From Glandiceps talaboti (taxonomy: Eukaryota; Hemichordata; Enteropneusta; Spengelidae), in assembly GCF_964340395.1 (NCBI RefSeq), contig NC_135552.1, forward strand, positions 26,978,181-27,042,180: a DNA stretch of 64,000 nt, in the 5' to 3' direction. The position numbers and the translations under genes are program-made. Below, in pieces: positions 26,650 through 39,800 of the stretch. Below the pieces are notes generated by a model. The model did no database searches and was not told the origin of the DNA. It saw only the letters and a list, made by a program, of their open reading frames with translations. Position 1 is the first letter of the stretch, and each line of letters starts with the position of its first letter.

Positions 26650-26905
26650 TGCCATATAGATATGTGAATGGTGCACCCTAGTGTATGTAAGCCCTTCAGA
26701 GATGAGATGGTGAGCCCTTGTGTATACAAACTTATATATATGTACACACATATATATGTGAATGGTATAATAGATATTCACATATCTATAAAGAGTTGTA
26801 TACACACACAAAGGCTCACCATCTCATCTCTGTATGGTTTTACATACACTAGGTTGTACCATTCACATATCTATAAAGAGTTATATACATACAATTATGT
26901 ATAGT
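26650..26905. repeat. minisatellite units in inverted orientation
   Basis: Units at 26650-26730 run in the same sense as the array. From about 26775 to 26890 the same motifs appear reverse-complemented ('ctcaccatctcatctctgta', 'attcacatatctataaagag'). The array end is therefore a large imperfect palindrome centred near 26760. Confidence 0.8.
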
Positions 26906-27223
26906 GTTCCGGGAAGGGATTTATTGTTTATTTGCATTAAATTGGTAATGTCAGGTCTAATTAACCAATAATACATTATGCAAATGATGACACAGTCTTG
27001 TACAGTGGGACATGTTCACACGCACACACATAATACTTACAAATTATATAAATATGTGTATATTCAATAATTCAAACCTGGTTTTTGAAAAAACTACGAT
27101 TTATATTACCTGACATTTCAACTCATTCACTATAATTGCAATATGCAATATTACACACACATTCAATCAATGAGTACCAAAGACACTCTTTCTTGGTTAA
27201 TGCCACTCTGAATTGTAACGTTT

Positions 27224-27229
27224 TTTATT
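27224..27229 (-). terminator. poly(A) signal of the composite SET-kinase-recombinase gene (candidate)
   Basis: The minus-strand AATAAA at this position lies about 410 bases after the stop codon at 27637-27639 and is the first canonical signal I noted there. Confidence 0.45.
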
Positions 27230-27636
27230 GATCATAAACCCACAAACTGAACACTAAATGTGACAACAGTAATGTAAGAAAGGTGTAATAAATAACTTTC
27301 AGTCAACATCACATAAAAGTATCTGAGTATACCAATACTATAGCACACTGAAGACCAAAACAAAAATATGATCCAATGCAAGTGAAATCATGATTCAAAC
27401 AAAAACATATACAGTACTAAAATGTCACTCACAAGAAGACTGTAGTCAAAACCTAGACATGTTGTAAAATATCACACACTAGAAGACTGTAGTCTCCAGC
27501 TAGACATTATACTACTTGTCATATGAGTTAATTAATAGGAATTAATAGGACTCCATGAAAGTGAATGGTCAGTATTTTAGCAAAACTAGTAGTAACAGCC
27601 CAGTTTCGGAATATCCAAGGTACAAAACTGGAAAAT

Positions 27637-27875
27637 TCAGTGGTATTGAGTTTCTTCATTTTTGACCAGCCAATTTCGAACATGGTCTTTAATAATTCGC
27701 CATGAGCGCCCACTAAGAGAGGGTTCAAGTTCAATTGCTCGCAAGCACTCATCTTTCAACGGTACTCTTCTTTCTGCATAATTTTTCTCCAAAGATCTAT
27801 GTATAGCATCTTCTTCTTCAGGGGTCCACTTTCTGTTTTGTTTAGGTTTTCTAATGTTGAATTGTCTAGTAGCAA
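27637..27875 (-). CDS. composite gene exon 12: SANT/Myb-like C-terminus
   Basis: Acceptor TTTTCAG is followed by 79 codons and TGA. The exon completes a split codon (T|TT). It encodes a basic region (RKPKQNRKW), then an acidic helix start (TPEEEDAIHRSLEKN), a VPLKDEC motif, and GRSWRIIKDHVRNW. Regularly spaced Trp residues (1545, 1587, 1597) with intervening charged helices resemble a SANT/Myb-type DNA- or histone-binding module. From memory, a similar W-rich end closes other recombinase-like proteins of this kind in fish and marine invertebrates. That comparison was not checked here. The intron before it is 9.9 kb and carries the large satellite. Confidence 0.85.
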
Positions 27876-30800
27876 CTGAAAATAGAAGAGAAACATATCA
27901 TAAAAAGGACAGATGGACCAACCAGTATGCAAAACAATTAAAGATCCTTACTTCTGAAAACAAAATCTTGATAATTAGGGGGGAGGGGGGGGGGGGATTC
28001 AATATCTTCTACCGGTACTTTTAGCAGAATTTCCTTCAAGTAGCAAGAAAACAGGCCACTGTGAATGGCTTCTTTTTATAATAACTTCATTGTTATGACA
28101 TTAATATGCCTCCTAAAAGACACTACGAAATACATTTTGAGTGTAATGACTCTGTCAATTTATGTACCAAATGACCGGAACTCACCAAGGACATTGACAT
28201 GTATAGGTGAATTGTTATTGGTTTAAATTACCTTTCCAGGATAGGTACAAAAACAAGGGAAGGTCTAATTGATGGAAACAAGTTTAAACTGAGTGTAAAT
28301 ATACCCACCCATATAGTGTAAATTCTGCAGTCTAGTTCATAAAAATTTGGGATCAACTCAGAATGACAGCTGAGGAAGATTGTGCAATTACCTCCAAATT
28401 CTTGATTAAGGCTATGTTTTTTTAACAAAATTCAGATTTTATAGTTCTTTCCGATTGTCATTGTGAGTTGCTCCCTATGAAAAGCAGAATTTATATTTAG
28501 TGTAGATAGCAGGCACTCAGCTACTTATGAGGTCTGTCCCAAACAAGTACAGTACATTTGTACATAACATGTATCAGGGTTTTAAAAACATTGTCAAAAA
28601 CAGTATAGGCATGAATTCCTAATTTTAATATAACACAGTGCTAGCAACAATGAATAAATGCACAAAATATACATTTTTCATCAAAAGTCAAATTTTTGGC
28701 CTTACATTCAAACGACTTCACATTATCACTTATACTCTACAAACATTTATCTACCCAAAGTTATACACCAATCGTTATTAAAATCTGTAGACAGACATAG
28801 TGCTTGGATGGCCAATGTTCTGTTATGAAGTATATAATTTTACAAATTTTGTTCAATTTATGACCACACACACAACCTTTCAGAGAGATGCAGTTGTATC
28901 GGTACACAATAACTGAACTGTGTAAAATTTACAGCAAAATGACAACCATATGGCCAGAATTTAATATTAACTCTGTGGAAATAGCTGTACTTACTTACTT
29001 ACTTCCTTGCTGACTGCAAGTTTGACATGTAAAATAGTCAATCAGTATAAACTTCTATCTTTAAATACAGCACATAAACCCAAACAATGCATGTAATCAA
29101 AGGTATATTTTTTGCACTTGGAACTACTCTTTCTGTAACTATCATAAGATATAAAGTGATGGGAAATATATCAGGGGAAAACAATGGTCTAATTGAAGGC
29201 TCACCTATCAACATGTTAAGATACCTTTTTGTTTCATCTGGTAACAATTAAATTTAAAGTCATCAAGTGAGAATGGTTTAGATGTAAAATTTTGTAAAAT
29301 AAAGTTGAAAACAAAGCTAGTGAAAAAAATTAGAAGAAAAATAATGATAAAAGAAGCAAAGTCAGGAAATTCAACACAACAAAAATGATTATACAGAGAC
29401 ACCAAGGGTTTTCCTCCTCTAGCTGCCTTCCTTGATGATGCCTGTTGTAAATATAACCACCTAAAAAAACATAAAACATTTTCTTAATATTGAATGACTA
29501 TTATATCAATAAAAAGCCATTGGTTTTGGCTGTATCTATAGCTGACATCACATTAGACATGAATTCAATCACATTTGAAGGTCCTTCGTGCATTGATAGC
29601 ATTAGACACCACGTACACTAGAAACGTTTAAGTTTTGATCCTTTTGCTCCTCAAAAAAGGAAGCAATATATATATCAAAGCCTTGATTGAATGTTTAACC
29701 CTTCCATTCCTAAAGAAATATGAAATAATACGAAAACTTGATTTTCATGAACATTTTGGGAAATTTAAGAATATTACTTCAGTAGGAAGTAATATATCTT
29801 GAATTTTGATCCAATATAAAGTTGATACATGTCTGAAAATTACAGAGAAACAAGAATTTTTGTTCAAAAAGTTTGGCGGGAAAGTTTCTAGTCCTGAAGG
29901 GGTTAAACAGAACTAGAATTTCTACCAGTCAGTAAGGTAATGATAGAGAGGTGTCATGTTATTGTACAATTACTGTATTATCTATCAAGGTAGAATGAGC
30001 CTCGGAATATAAATATATAATCTTATGCCCAAACTTCAGTTCTAAAACCTATTGTCATTAGAATTATCCTCTCCTCATTAAACGTAATGAAAACCAGATT
30101 TAAACTGAATGCCTTCCGTAAGGGAATCACTAATTACGCAAATTACCCATTGAAACTGTATGAAAAAATATTGTAATGAACTTTTTTGGACACAGCCCAA
30201 GTATCGACAATAATTATGTGAATTGTTCACTTGCTCTTTAGGTGGAATCAACAGCTTTTATAGTACATGTCACATGATGTGCACTCTGTTACGTTTAACG
30301 TATGTACTAATTTATTGTATGCAGTCTAAAGTTATAGCCTAATTACCAAGACTCATTAATTATAAAAATTATTTATTAACATGTTAGGTACATCAACAAA
30401 CTTTATAGGACACAGACAATTTGTTATGGTTAATGTATTCATGAACGAATGGTATTGGAATTGAAGTATGCAGTCTTAAGATATAGCCTAATTACTGAAA
30501 GTCATTAATTATGCAAATTATTCATTAACACTAATATATCTCAAAATATAAATTTTTGACAAAAAACACAAATTTTAGGCGAACAATCTGTAACCTCAAT
30601 TGGTGAAATCATTTCTGAATTCCACAAACTTTAATCTGTCAAGTGACACTATGGCATTTTCCTAGATTTTTCATATTTAAACTGCCCAATTTGCATATAA
30701 ATGAACACACCAACTTTATTTGCATAGAATAAACTTACTAAGTAGTACCTAAGTATCGATATCAAAAGCCGAATGCAATATTTCCAAAATTATATTTTTT

Positions 30801-33800
30801 TTAAAACACCCCATTTATAATTTGCACAACTGTTTTCTCAGTGTGATGGATATACTACCAATTATAGCAAGAAACATCAGGGCTCAATTTTTCATTATTT
30901 TGATAGCAAAATGGGCTACTCTAATCTAAATTATCATGGTATGAATGTATCTAACAGACCGGACTATCACTTGCTTCATTTGGTAGCCCAAAGAAAATTA
31001 TTTGTAGTTTGTGGACACAGGAATATATGTACCCAGTAGCCCCAGTACATTGGACTACCACTTGCATCATTTGGTAGCCCAAAGAGAAACATTTTGTAGT
31101 ACTACACAGTGGTTGTATTTGTCAAAACTACCACACACTACACAGTGGTTATATTTGTTAAAACTATCACACACTACACAGTGGTTGTATTGTTCAAAAC
31201 TACCACATACTACACAGTGGTTGTATTTGTCAAAACTACCACACGCTACACCGGTTGTATTTGTCAAAACTATCACACACTACACAGTGGTTGTATTTGT
31301 CAAAACTACCACACACTACACAGTGGTTGTATTTGTTAAAACTATCATACACTACACAGTGGTTGTATTTGTTAAAACTATCACACACTACACAGTGGTT
31401 GTATTTGTTAAAACTACCACATGCTACATCAGTTGTATTTGTTAAAACTACCATACACTACACAGTGGTTGTATTTGTTAAAACTACCATACACTACACA
31501 GTGGTTGTATTTGTCAAAACTATCACATACTACACAGTGGTTGCATTTGTCAAAACTATCACACACTACACAGTGGTTGTATTTGTCAAAACTACCGCAC
31601 ACTACACCGGTTGTATTTGTTAAAACTATCACACACTACACAGTGGTTGTATTTGTTAAAACTATCACACACTACACAGTGGTTGTATTTGTCAAAACTA
31701 TCACACACTACACAGTGGTTGTATTTGTCAAAACTATCACACACTACACAGTGGTTGCATGTATTTGTCAAAACTATCACACACTACACAGTGGTTGTAT
31801 TTGTTAAAACTACCACACACTACACAGTGGTTGTATTTGTCAAAACTATCACACACTACACAGTGGTTGTATTTGTCAAAACTACCACACACTACACAGT
31901 GGTTGTATTTGTCAAAACTATCACACACTACACAGTGGTTGTATTTGTCAAAACTATCATACACTACACAATGGTTGTATTTGTTAAAACTATCACACAC
32001 TACACAGTGGTTGTATTTGTCAAAACTATCACACACTACACAGTGGTTGTATTTGTCAAAACTATCACACACTACACAGTGGTTGCATGTATTTGTCAAA
32101 ACTATCACACACTACACAGTGGTTGTATTTGTTAAAACTACCACACACTACACAGTGGTTGTATTTGTCAAAACTACCACACACTACACAGTGGTTGTAT
32201 TTGTCAAAACTATCACACACTACACAGTGGTTGCATGTATTTGTAAAAACTATCACACACTACACAGTGGTTGTATTTGTTAAAACTACCACACACTACA
32301 CAGTGGTTGTATTTGTCAAAACTACCACACACTACACAGTGGTTGTATTTGTCAAAACTACCACACACTACACAGTGGTTGTATTTGTCAAAACTATCAC
32401 ACACTACACAGTGGTTGTATTTGTCAAAACTTTCACACACTACACAGTGGTTGTATTTGTCAAAACTACCACACACTACACAGTGGTTGTATTTGTCAAA
32501 ACTATCACACACTACACAGTGGTTTTATTTGTTAAAACTACCACACACTACACAGTGGTTGTATTTGTCAAAACTACCACACACTACACAGTGATTGTAT
32601 TTGTTAAAACTACCACACACTACACAGTGGTTGTAATTGTCAAAACTACCACACACTACACAGTGGTTGTATTTGTCAAAACTACCACACACTACACAGT
32701 GGTTGTATTTGTCAAAACTATCACACACTACACAGTGGTTGTATTTGTCAAAACTACCACACGCTACACCGGTTGTATTTGTTAAAACTACCATACACTA
32801 CACAATGGTTGTATTTGTCAAAACGACCATACACTTCACAATGGTTATATTTGTCAAAACTATCACACACTACACAGTGGCTTTATTTGTCAAAACTACC
32901 ACACGCTACACAGTGGCTTTATTTGTCAAAACTACCATACACTACACAGTGGTTGCATTGTTAAAACTATCACACACTACACAGTGGTTGTATTTGTTAA
33001 AACTATCATACACTACACAGTGGTTGTATTTGTCAAAACTACCACACACTACACAGTGGTTGTATTTGTCAAAACTACCACACACTACACAGTGGTTGTA
33101 TTTGTCAAAACTACCACACGCTACACCGGTTGTATTTGTTAAAACTACCACACACTACACAGTGGTTGTATTTGTCAAAACTATCACACGCTACACAGTG
33201 GTTGTATTTGTCAAAACTACCACACACTACACAGTGGTTGTATTTGTCAAAACTACCACATGCTACACAGTGGTTGTATTTGTCAAAACTACCACACGCT
33301 ACACAGTGGTTGTATTTGTCAAAACTATCACACACTACACAGTGGTTGTATTTGTCAAAACTACCACACGCTACACAGTGGTTGTATTTGTCAAAACTAT
33401 CACACACTACACAGTGGCTTTATTTGTCAAAACTATCACACACTACACAGTGGTTGTATTTGTCAAAACTACCACACACTACACAGTGGTTGTATTTGTC
33501 AAAACTACCACACACTACACAGTGGTTGTATTTGTCAAAACTACCACACACTACCGGTGGTTGTATTTGTCAAAACTACCACACACTACACAGTGGTTGT
33601 ATTTGTCAAAACTACCACACGCTACACCGGTTGTATTTGTTAAAACTACCACACACTACACAGTGGTTGTATTTGTCAAAACTACCACACACTACACAGT
33701 GGTTGTATTTGTCAAAACTATCACACACTACACAGTGGTTGTATTTGTCAAAACTACCACACGCTACACCGGTTGTATTTGTTAAAACTACCACACGCTA

Positions 33801-36800
33801 CACAGTGGTTGTATGTCAAAACTACCACACGCTACACAGTGGTTGTATTTGTCAAAACTACCACATGCTACACCGGTTGTATTTGTTAAAACTACCACAC
33901 ACTACACAGTGGTTGTATTTGTCAAAACTATCACACGCTACACAGTGGTTGTATTTGTTAAAACTACCACACACTACACAGTGGTTGTATTTGTCAAAAC
34001 TACCACACGCTACACAGTGGTTGTATTTGTCAAAACTACCACACACTACACAGTGGTTGTATTTGTCAAAACTACCACACGCTACACAGTGGCTTTATTT
34101 GTTAAAACTACCACACACTACACAGTGGTTGTATTTGTTAAAACTATCATACACTACACAGTGGTTGTATTTGTCAAAACTACCACACACTACACAGTGG
34201 TTGTATTTGTCAAAACTACCACACACTACACAGTGGTTGTATTTGTCAAAACTACCACACGCTACACAGTGGTTGTATTTGTCAAAACTACCACACACTA
34301 CACCGGTTGTATTTGTTAAAACTACCACACACTACACAGTGGTTGTATTTGTTAAAACTACCACACACTACACAGTGGTTGTATTTGTCAAAACTACCAC
34401 ACGCTACACAGTGGTTGTATTTGTCAAAACTACCACACGCTACACCGGTTGTATTTGTTAAAACTACCACACACTACACAGTGGTTGTATTTGTCAAAAC
34501 TACCACACGCTACACAGTGGTTGTATTTGTCAAAACTACCACACACCACCGGTTGTATTTGTTAAAACTACCACACACTACACAGTGGTTGTATTTGTTA
34601 AAACTACCACACACTACACAGTGGTTGTATTTGTCAAAACTACCACATGCTACACAGTGGTTGTATTTGTTAAAACTACCACACGCTACACAGTGGTTGT
34701 ATTTGTCAAAACTACCACACGCTACACCGGTTGTATTTGTTAAAACTACCACACACTACACAGTGGTTGTATTTGTCAAAACTACCACACACTACACAGT
34801 GGTTGTATTTGTCAAAACTACCACACGCTACACAGTGGTTATATTTGTCAAAACTACCATATGCTACACCGGTTGTATTTGTTAAAACTACCACACACTA
34901 CACAGTGGTTGTATTTGTTAAAACTATCATACACTACACAGTGGTTGTATTTGTTAAAACTACCACACACTACACAGTGGTTGTATTGTTCAAAACTACC
35001 ACACACTACACAGTGGTTGTATTTGTCAAAACTATCACACACTACACAGGGGTTGTATTTGTTAAAACTATCACACACTACACAGGGGTTGTATTTGTTA
35101 AAACTACCACATGCTACATCGGTTGTATTTGTCAAAACTATCACACACTACACCTGTTGTATTTGTTAAAACTACCATACACTACACAATGGTTGTATTT
35201 GTCAAAACTACCACACACTACACCTGTTGTATTTGTTAAAACTACCATACACTACACAATGGTTGTATTTGTCAAAACTATCACACACTACACAGTGGCT
35301 TTATCTGTCAAAACTATCACACACTACACAGTGGTTGTATTTGTCAAAACTACCATACACTACACAGTGGTTGCATTTGTTAAAACTATCACACACTACA
35401 CAGTGGTTGTATTTGTTAAAACTATCATACACTACACAGTGGTTGTATTTGTCAAAACTACCACACACTACACAGTGGTTGTATTTGTCAAAACTACCAC
35501 ACGCTACACAGTGGTTGTATTTGTCAAAACTACCACACGCTACACCGGTTGTATTTGTTAAAACTACCACACACTACACAGTGGTTGTATTTGTTAAAAC
35601 TACCACACACTACACAGTGGTTGTATTTGTCAAAACTACCACACGCTACACCGGTTGTATTTGTTAAAACTACCACACACTACACAGTGGTTGTATTTGT
35701 CAAAACTACCACACACTACACAGTGGTTGTATTTGTCAAAACTACCACACGCTACACAGTGGTTATATTTGTCAAAACTACCACATGCTACACCGGTTGT
35801 ATTTGTTAAAACTACCACACACTACAGTGGTTGTATTTGTTAAAACTATCATACACTACACAGTGGTTGTATTTGTTAAAACTACCACACACTACACAGT
35901 GGTTGTATTTGTCAAAACTATCATACACTACACAGTGGTTGTATTTGTTAAAACTATCATACACTACACAGTGGTTATATTTGTCAAAACTACCACATGC
36001 TACACCGGTTGTATTTGTTAAAACTACCACACATTACACAGTGGTTGTATTTGTCAAAACTATCATACACTACACAGTGGTTGTATTTGTTAAAACTATC
36101 ATACACTACACAGTGGTTGTATTTGTTAAAACTACCACACACTACACAGGGGTTGTATTTGTTAAAACTATCACACACTACACAGGGGTTGTATTTGTTA
36201 AAACTACCACATGCTACATCGGTTGTATTTGTCAAAACTATCACACACTACACAATGGTTGTATTTGTCAAAACTACCACACACTACACCGGTTGTATTT
36301 GTTAAAACTACCATACACTACACAATGGTTGTATTTGTCAAAACTATCACACACTACACAGTGGCTTTATTTGTCAAAACTATCACACTCTACACAGTGG
36401 TTGTATTTGTCAAAACTACCATACACTACACAGTGGTTGCATTTGTTAAAACAATCACACACTACACAGTGGTTGTATTTGTTAAAACTATCACACACTA
36501 CACAGTGGTTGTATTTGTCAAAACTACCACACACTACACAGTGGTTGTATTTGTCAAAACTATCACACGCTACACAGTGGTTGTATTTGTCAAAACTACC
36601 CCACGCTACACAGTGGCTTTATTTGTCAAAACTACCACACACTACACAGTGGTTGTATTTGTCAAAACTACCACACACTACACAGTGGTTGTATTTGTCA
36701 AAACTACCACACGGTACACAGTGGTTGTATTTGTCAAAACTATCACACACTACACAGTGGCTTTGTCAAAACTACCACACACTACACAGTGGTTGTATTT

Positions 36801-39800
36801 GTCAAAACTACCACACACTACACAGTGGTTGTATTTGTCAAAACTACCACACGCTACACAGTGGTTGTATTTGTCAAAACTACCACACACTACAGTGGTT
36901 GTATTTGTCAAAACTACCACACGCTACACCGGTTTTATTTGTTAAAACTACCACACACTACACAGTGGTTGTATTTGTCAAAACTATCACACGCTACACA
37001 GTGGTTGTATATGTCAAAACTACCACACGCTACACAGTGGTTGTATTTGTTAAAACTACCACATGCTACACCGGTTGTATTTGTTAAAACTACCACACAC
37101 TACACAGTGGTTGTATTTGTCAAAACTATCACACGCTACACAGTGGTTGCATTTGTCAAAACTACCACACACTACACAGTGGTTGTATTTGTCAAAACTA
37201 ACGCACGCTACACCGGTTGTATTTGTTAAAACTACCACACACTACACAGTGGTTGTATTTGTCAAAACTACCACACGCTACACAGTGGTTGTATTTGTTA
37301 AAACTATCACACGCTACACAGTGGTTGTATTTGTTAAAACTATCACACACTACACAGTGGTTGTATTTGTTAAAACTATCACACGCTACACAGTGGTTGT
37401 ATTTGTCAAAACTACCACACACTACACAGTGGTTGTATTTGTCAAAACTATCACACACTACACATCCCAGTGGTTTTATTTGTCAAAACTACCACACGCT
37501 ACACAGGGGTTGTATTTGTCAAAACTACCATGGTTGTGGACACAGTACAATGAATGTAACAGATTGGACTACCACCATAATGTTGGTTTCAAATGTAGAA
37601 TCTTGGGATGAACTAAAATGGACCAAAATATCTACCTCAAATATCTGCAGCATGCAAGTGGAAAAAATGAGACGGAATGAACAATGGAGAGAGAGAAATG
37701 GTTAAGTTGCTGATTATAAGTTATATACTTGTTTTAAACATGTGGAAAACTGGCAAACTGCATAACAGATAACCACTGAGCTTTAATGTAGAAAAATAAC
37801 GACTGAACTGATATAACTTACATGCATGTGGCTTTGCATAATTGTTGTCCATCAGCACTGGTGGGTCATTCTCAGTCATGCTTTCCTGTTGAGAAGCTTC
37901 ACCTAGTTCATTTTCATTCAACACAACTGTAAATAAGAATTGATATATGAAATAAGTATAAGTAGATGTCAACAGAAGAAACAGACACAAAAAAATCATT
38001 TATTTTAGGCTAACTAGAGTTTCCAATCCATTAAAACTGTGAGAACACAACAAATTCGTTCAAGAAATTTTGGTGGGAAGGTTTTTACTCCTGAAAGTGT
38101 TAATTTTGAAGGTTAAAGTCATGCATGCAATGCCACCTGGGAATCCCAAATATAACATTAATTTCCAGTGATGAGATTGAGATTTTTAAATCCCTACACT
38201 GAGTTCGCCAAATATAGTTTCTGTGTACAGAAACAAAGCAACACAAAAAAATCTAAAACAATTATTGCAACTGACTTGTATTACTCATGAAGCCCACTAT
38301 AGCAGCAAAATCAACATTGTGTGTGTGTGTGTGTGTGAAGTAAACAGTCTAAGTACATATTTAGTAAATTTTAAAGGTTAATTAAACATGTCCAGTAACT
38401 GCAATGAAATCAACATCAGCTTACCATCTGTTCCTATTTCATCTAGTGTTTTTCCTTTAAATATGTTCTGATCTCCTTGTTCCAGTGACAGAAGGAGTCT
38501 GCTGATTTTACACACCTGTAGCGTTGCTTGAGGTAGGCGGTAGTATTCTCTATGGACACCTATACGATGTCCAAGAAAGCCAGCAAGAATTTCCAATTCA
38601 GTGTCATTTAGATTAAGGAATTGTGAGATTGTGGCCACATGTTTTCGAAGATTAGTTGAGGTCAATCTCTCTGGACTTCTGGCACCACAACTAAATGCAT
38701 AAAGTCGAAGACAATGACTTCCTCTGTGACACTCGAGGGAATCGTACTGCCTTGCAAACAGATATGGGTTGTTTGGGTGTACACCTGCTTCAGACCTTGT
38801 TTGACAAAGCAGGTCAACACAGGTTTTAATCTCAGGAGTTAACAAAACTGGCACATTTCGACCTCTTTTCCCTGGAATTTCTATCCTGGTGAAATGATTC
38901 AATAGTTTCCTCTCTAGTGGAGACAGACTTGCAGTTATTTCCTCATCTTCACCAGCTGACTGATTTTTGTTCTTTACATATGTGGTCAATAGCATCCGTG
39001 AGACCTCCCCTTCACGACGTCTGTTGAACAAGATCACTTGTGCCAGGGTTGCCTTGCACAACGACGACCATGATCCCTCAACCAAGGTTTTCTCTCTCAG
39101 ATTTTTGGCAGTGTTTTGCATAATGTCCTGTAACCGATTCGTGAGTTTCACAATATCTTCTGTTAATGGTAACAGTTTAGTGTTGTTTGCTCTCCTTGCT
39201 TGAAGGGTATGTCCAGCATGGCTCGAGACTTTGTTTTCCCACTCAAGCCGATAGAGATCCATGAATCTGGTGGCCCTGTCTTCATCTGATTTGGACTCAC
39301 TTTGGATTGAATGACTTATAACAATCTGGGCACAATCTTTAAGGTAATATCCAACTTTTAACCCAAGGGAGGGTGTGGTATATGTTGCTGCCTCTTCGTC
39401 ATAACCAGCCATAGATCGTACTGCTTGTACAACTGTTTGAAACTTTGCTGGATGTATGCAGTCATCCAACTGCAAAATACTGCTATCTATCTGCCGCATC
39501 TTGATTAATAGTCGGCCTAATGTTCTGATTCGTTCAGACACAAATGTCTTGTTCTTCTTCAGATGAGCATTTCGTTCATATGTCCTTGTAGCAAAATCCA
39601 TAATCAACCGGTCATTTCTGGCAACAAAAGTGACATCATCTTGTCTCATGTTGGGCAAAACATTTTCAAGCATTAGTTTACTTGCACTGTCTGCTACAGG
39701 AAGTAAGTATGATGCTGCTTTCTGGAACCTTTTTCTCCCTACCATTTCATTGGTCTTTTCTTTGGCAAACTCACAGTTTTGCCAGTGTTTTCCTATCACT

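Larger units (their letters stand above)
27876..37821 (-). other. intron 11 of the composite gene (9.9 kb)
   Basis: Donor CAT|GTAAGT at 37821 and acceptor TTTTCAG at 27876. The satellite at 31.1-37.5 kb fills about two-thirds of it. The rest, 27.9-30.9 kb, is AT-rich with no convincing exon. A poly-G run lies at about 27979-27995. Confidence 0.75.

Noticed and set aside
29208-29440. Possible extra exon between composite gene exons 11 and 12
   Set aside because: The best acceptor leads to an in-frame TAG. Other acceptors give a hydrophobic low-complexity frame with no good donor. Exons 11 and 12 fit in phase without it.
31011-37705. Many overlapping open frames of 60-443 codons on both strands
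   Set aside because: They are produced by the 36-bp satellite, whose unit is 12 codons. They encode only the repeated 12-residue motif in several frames, with no splice context.
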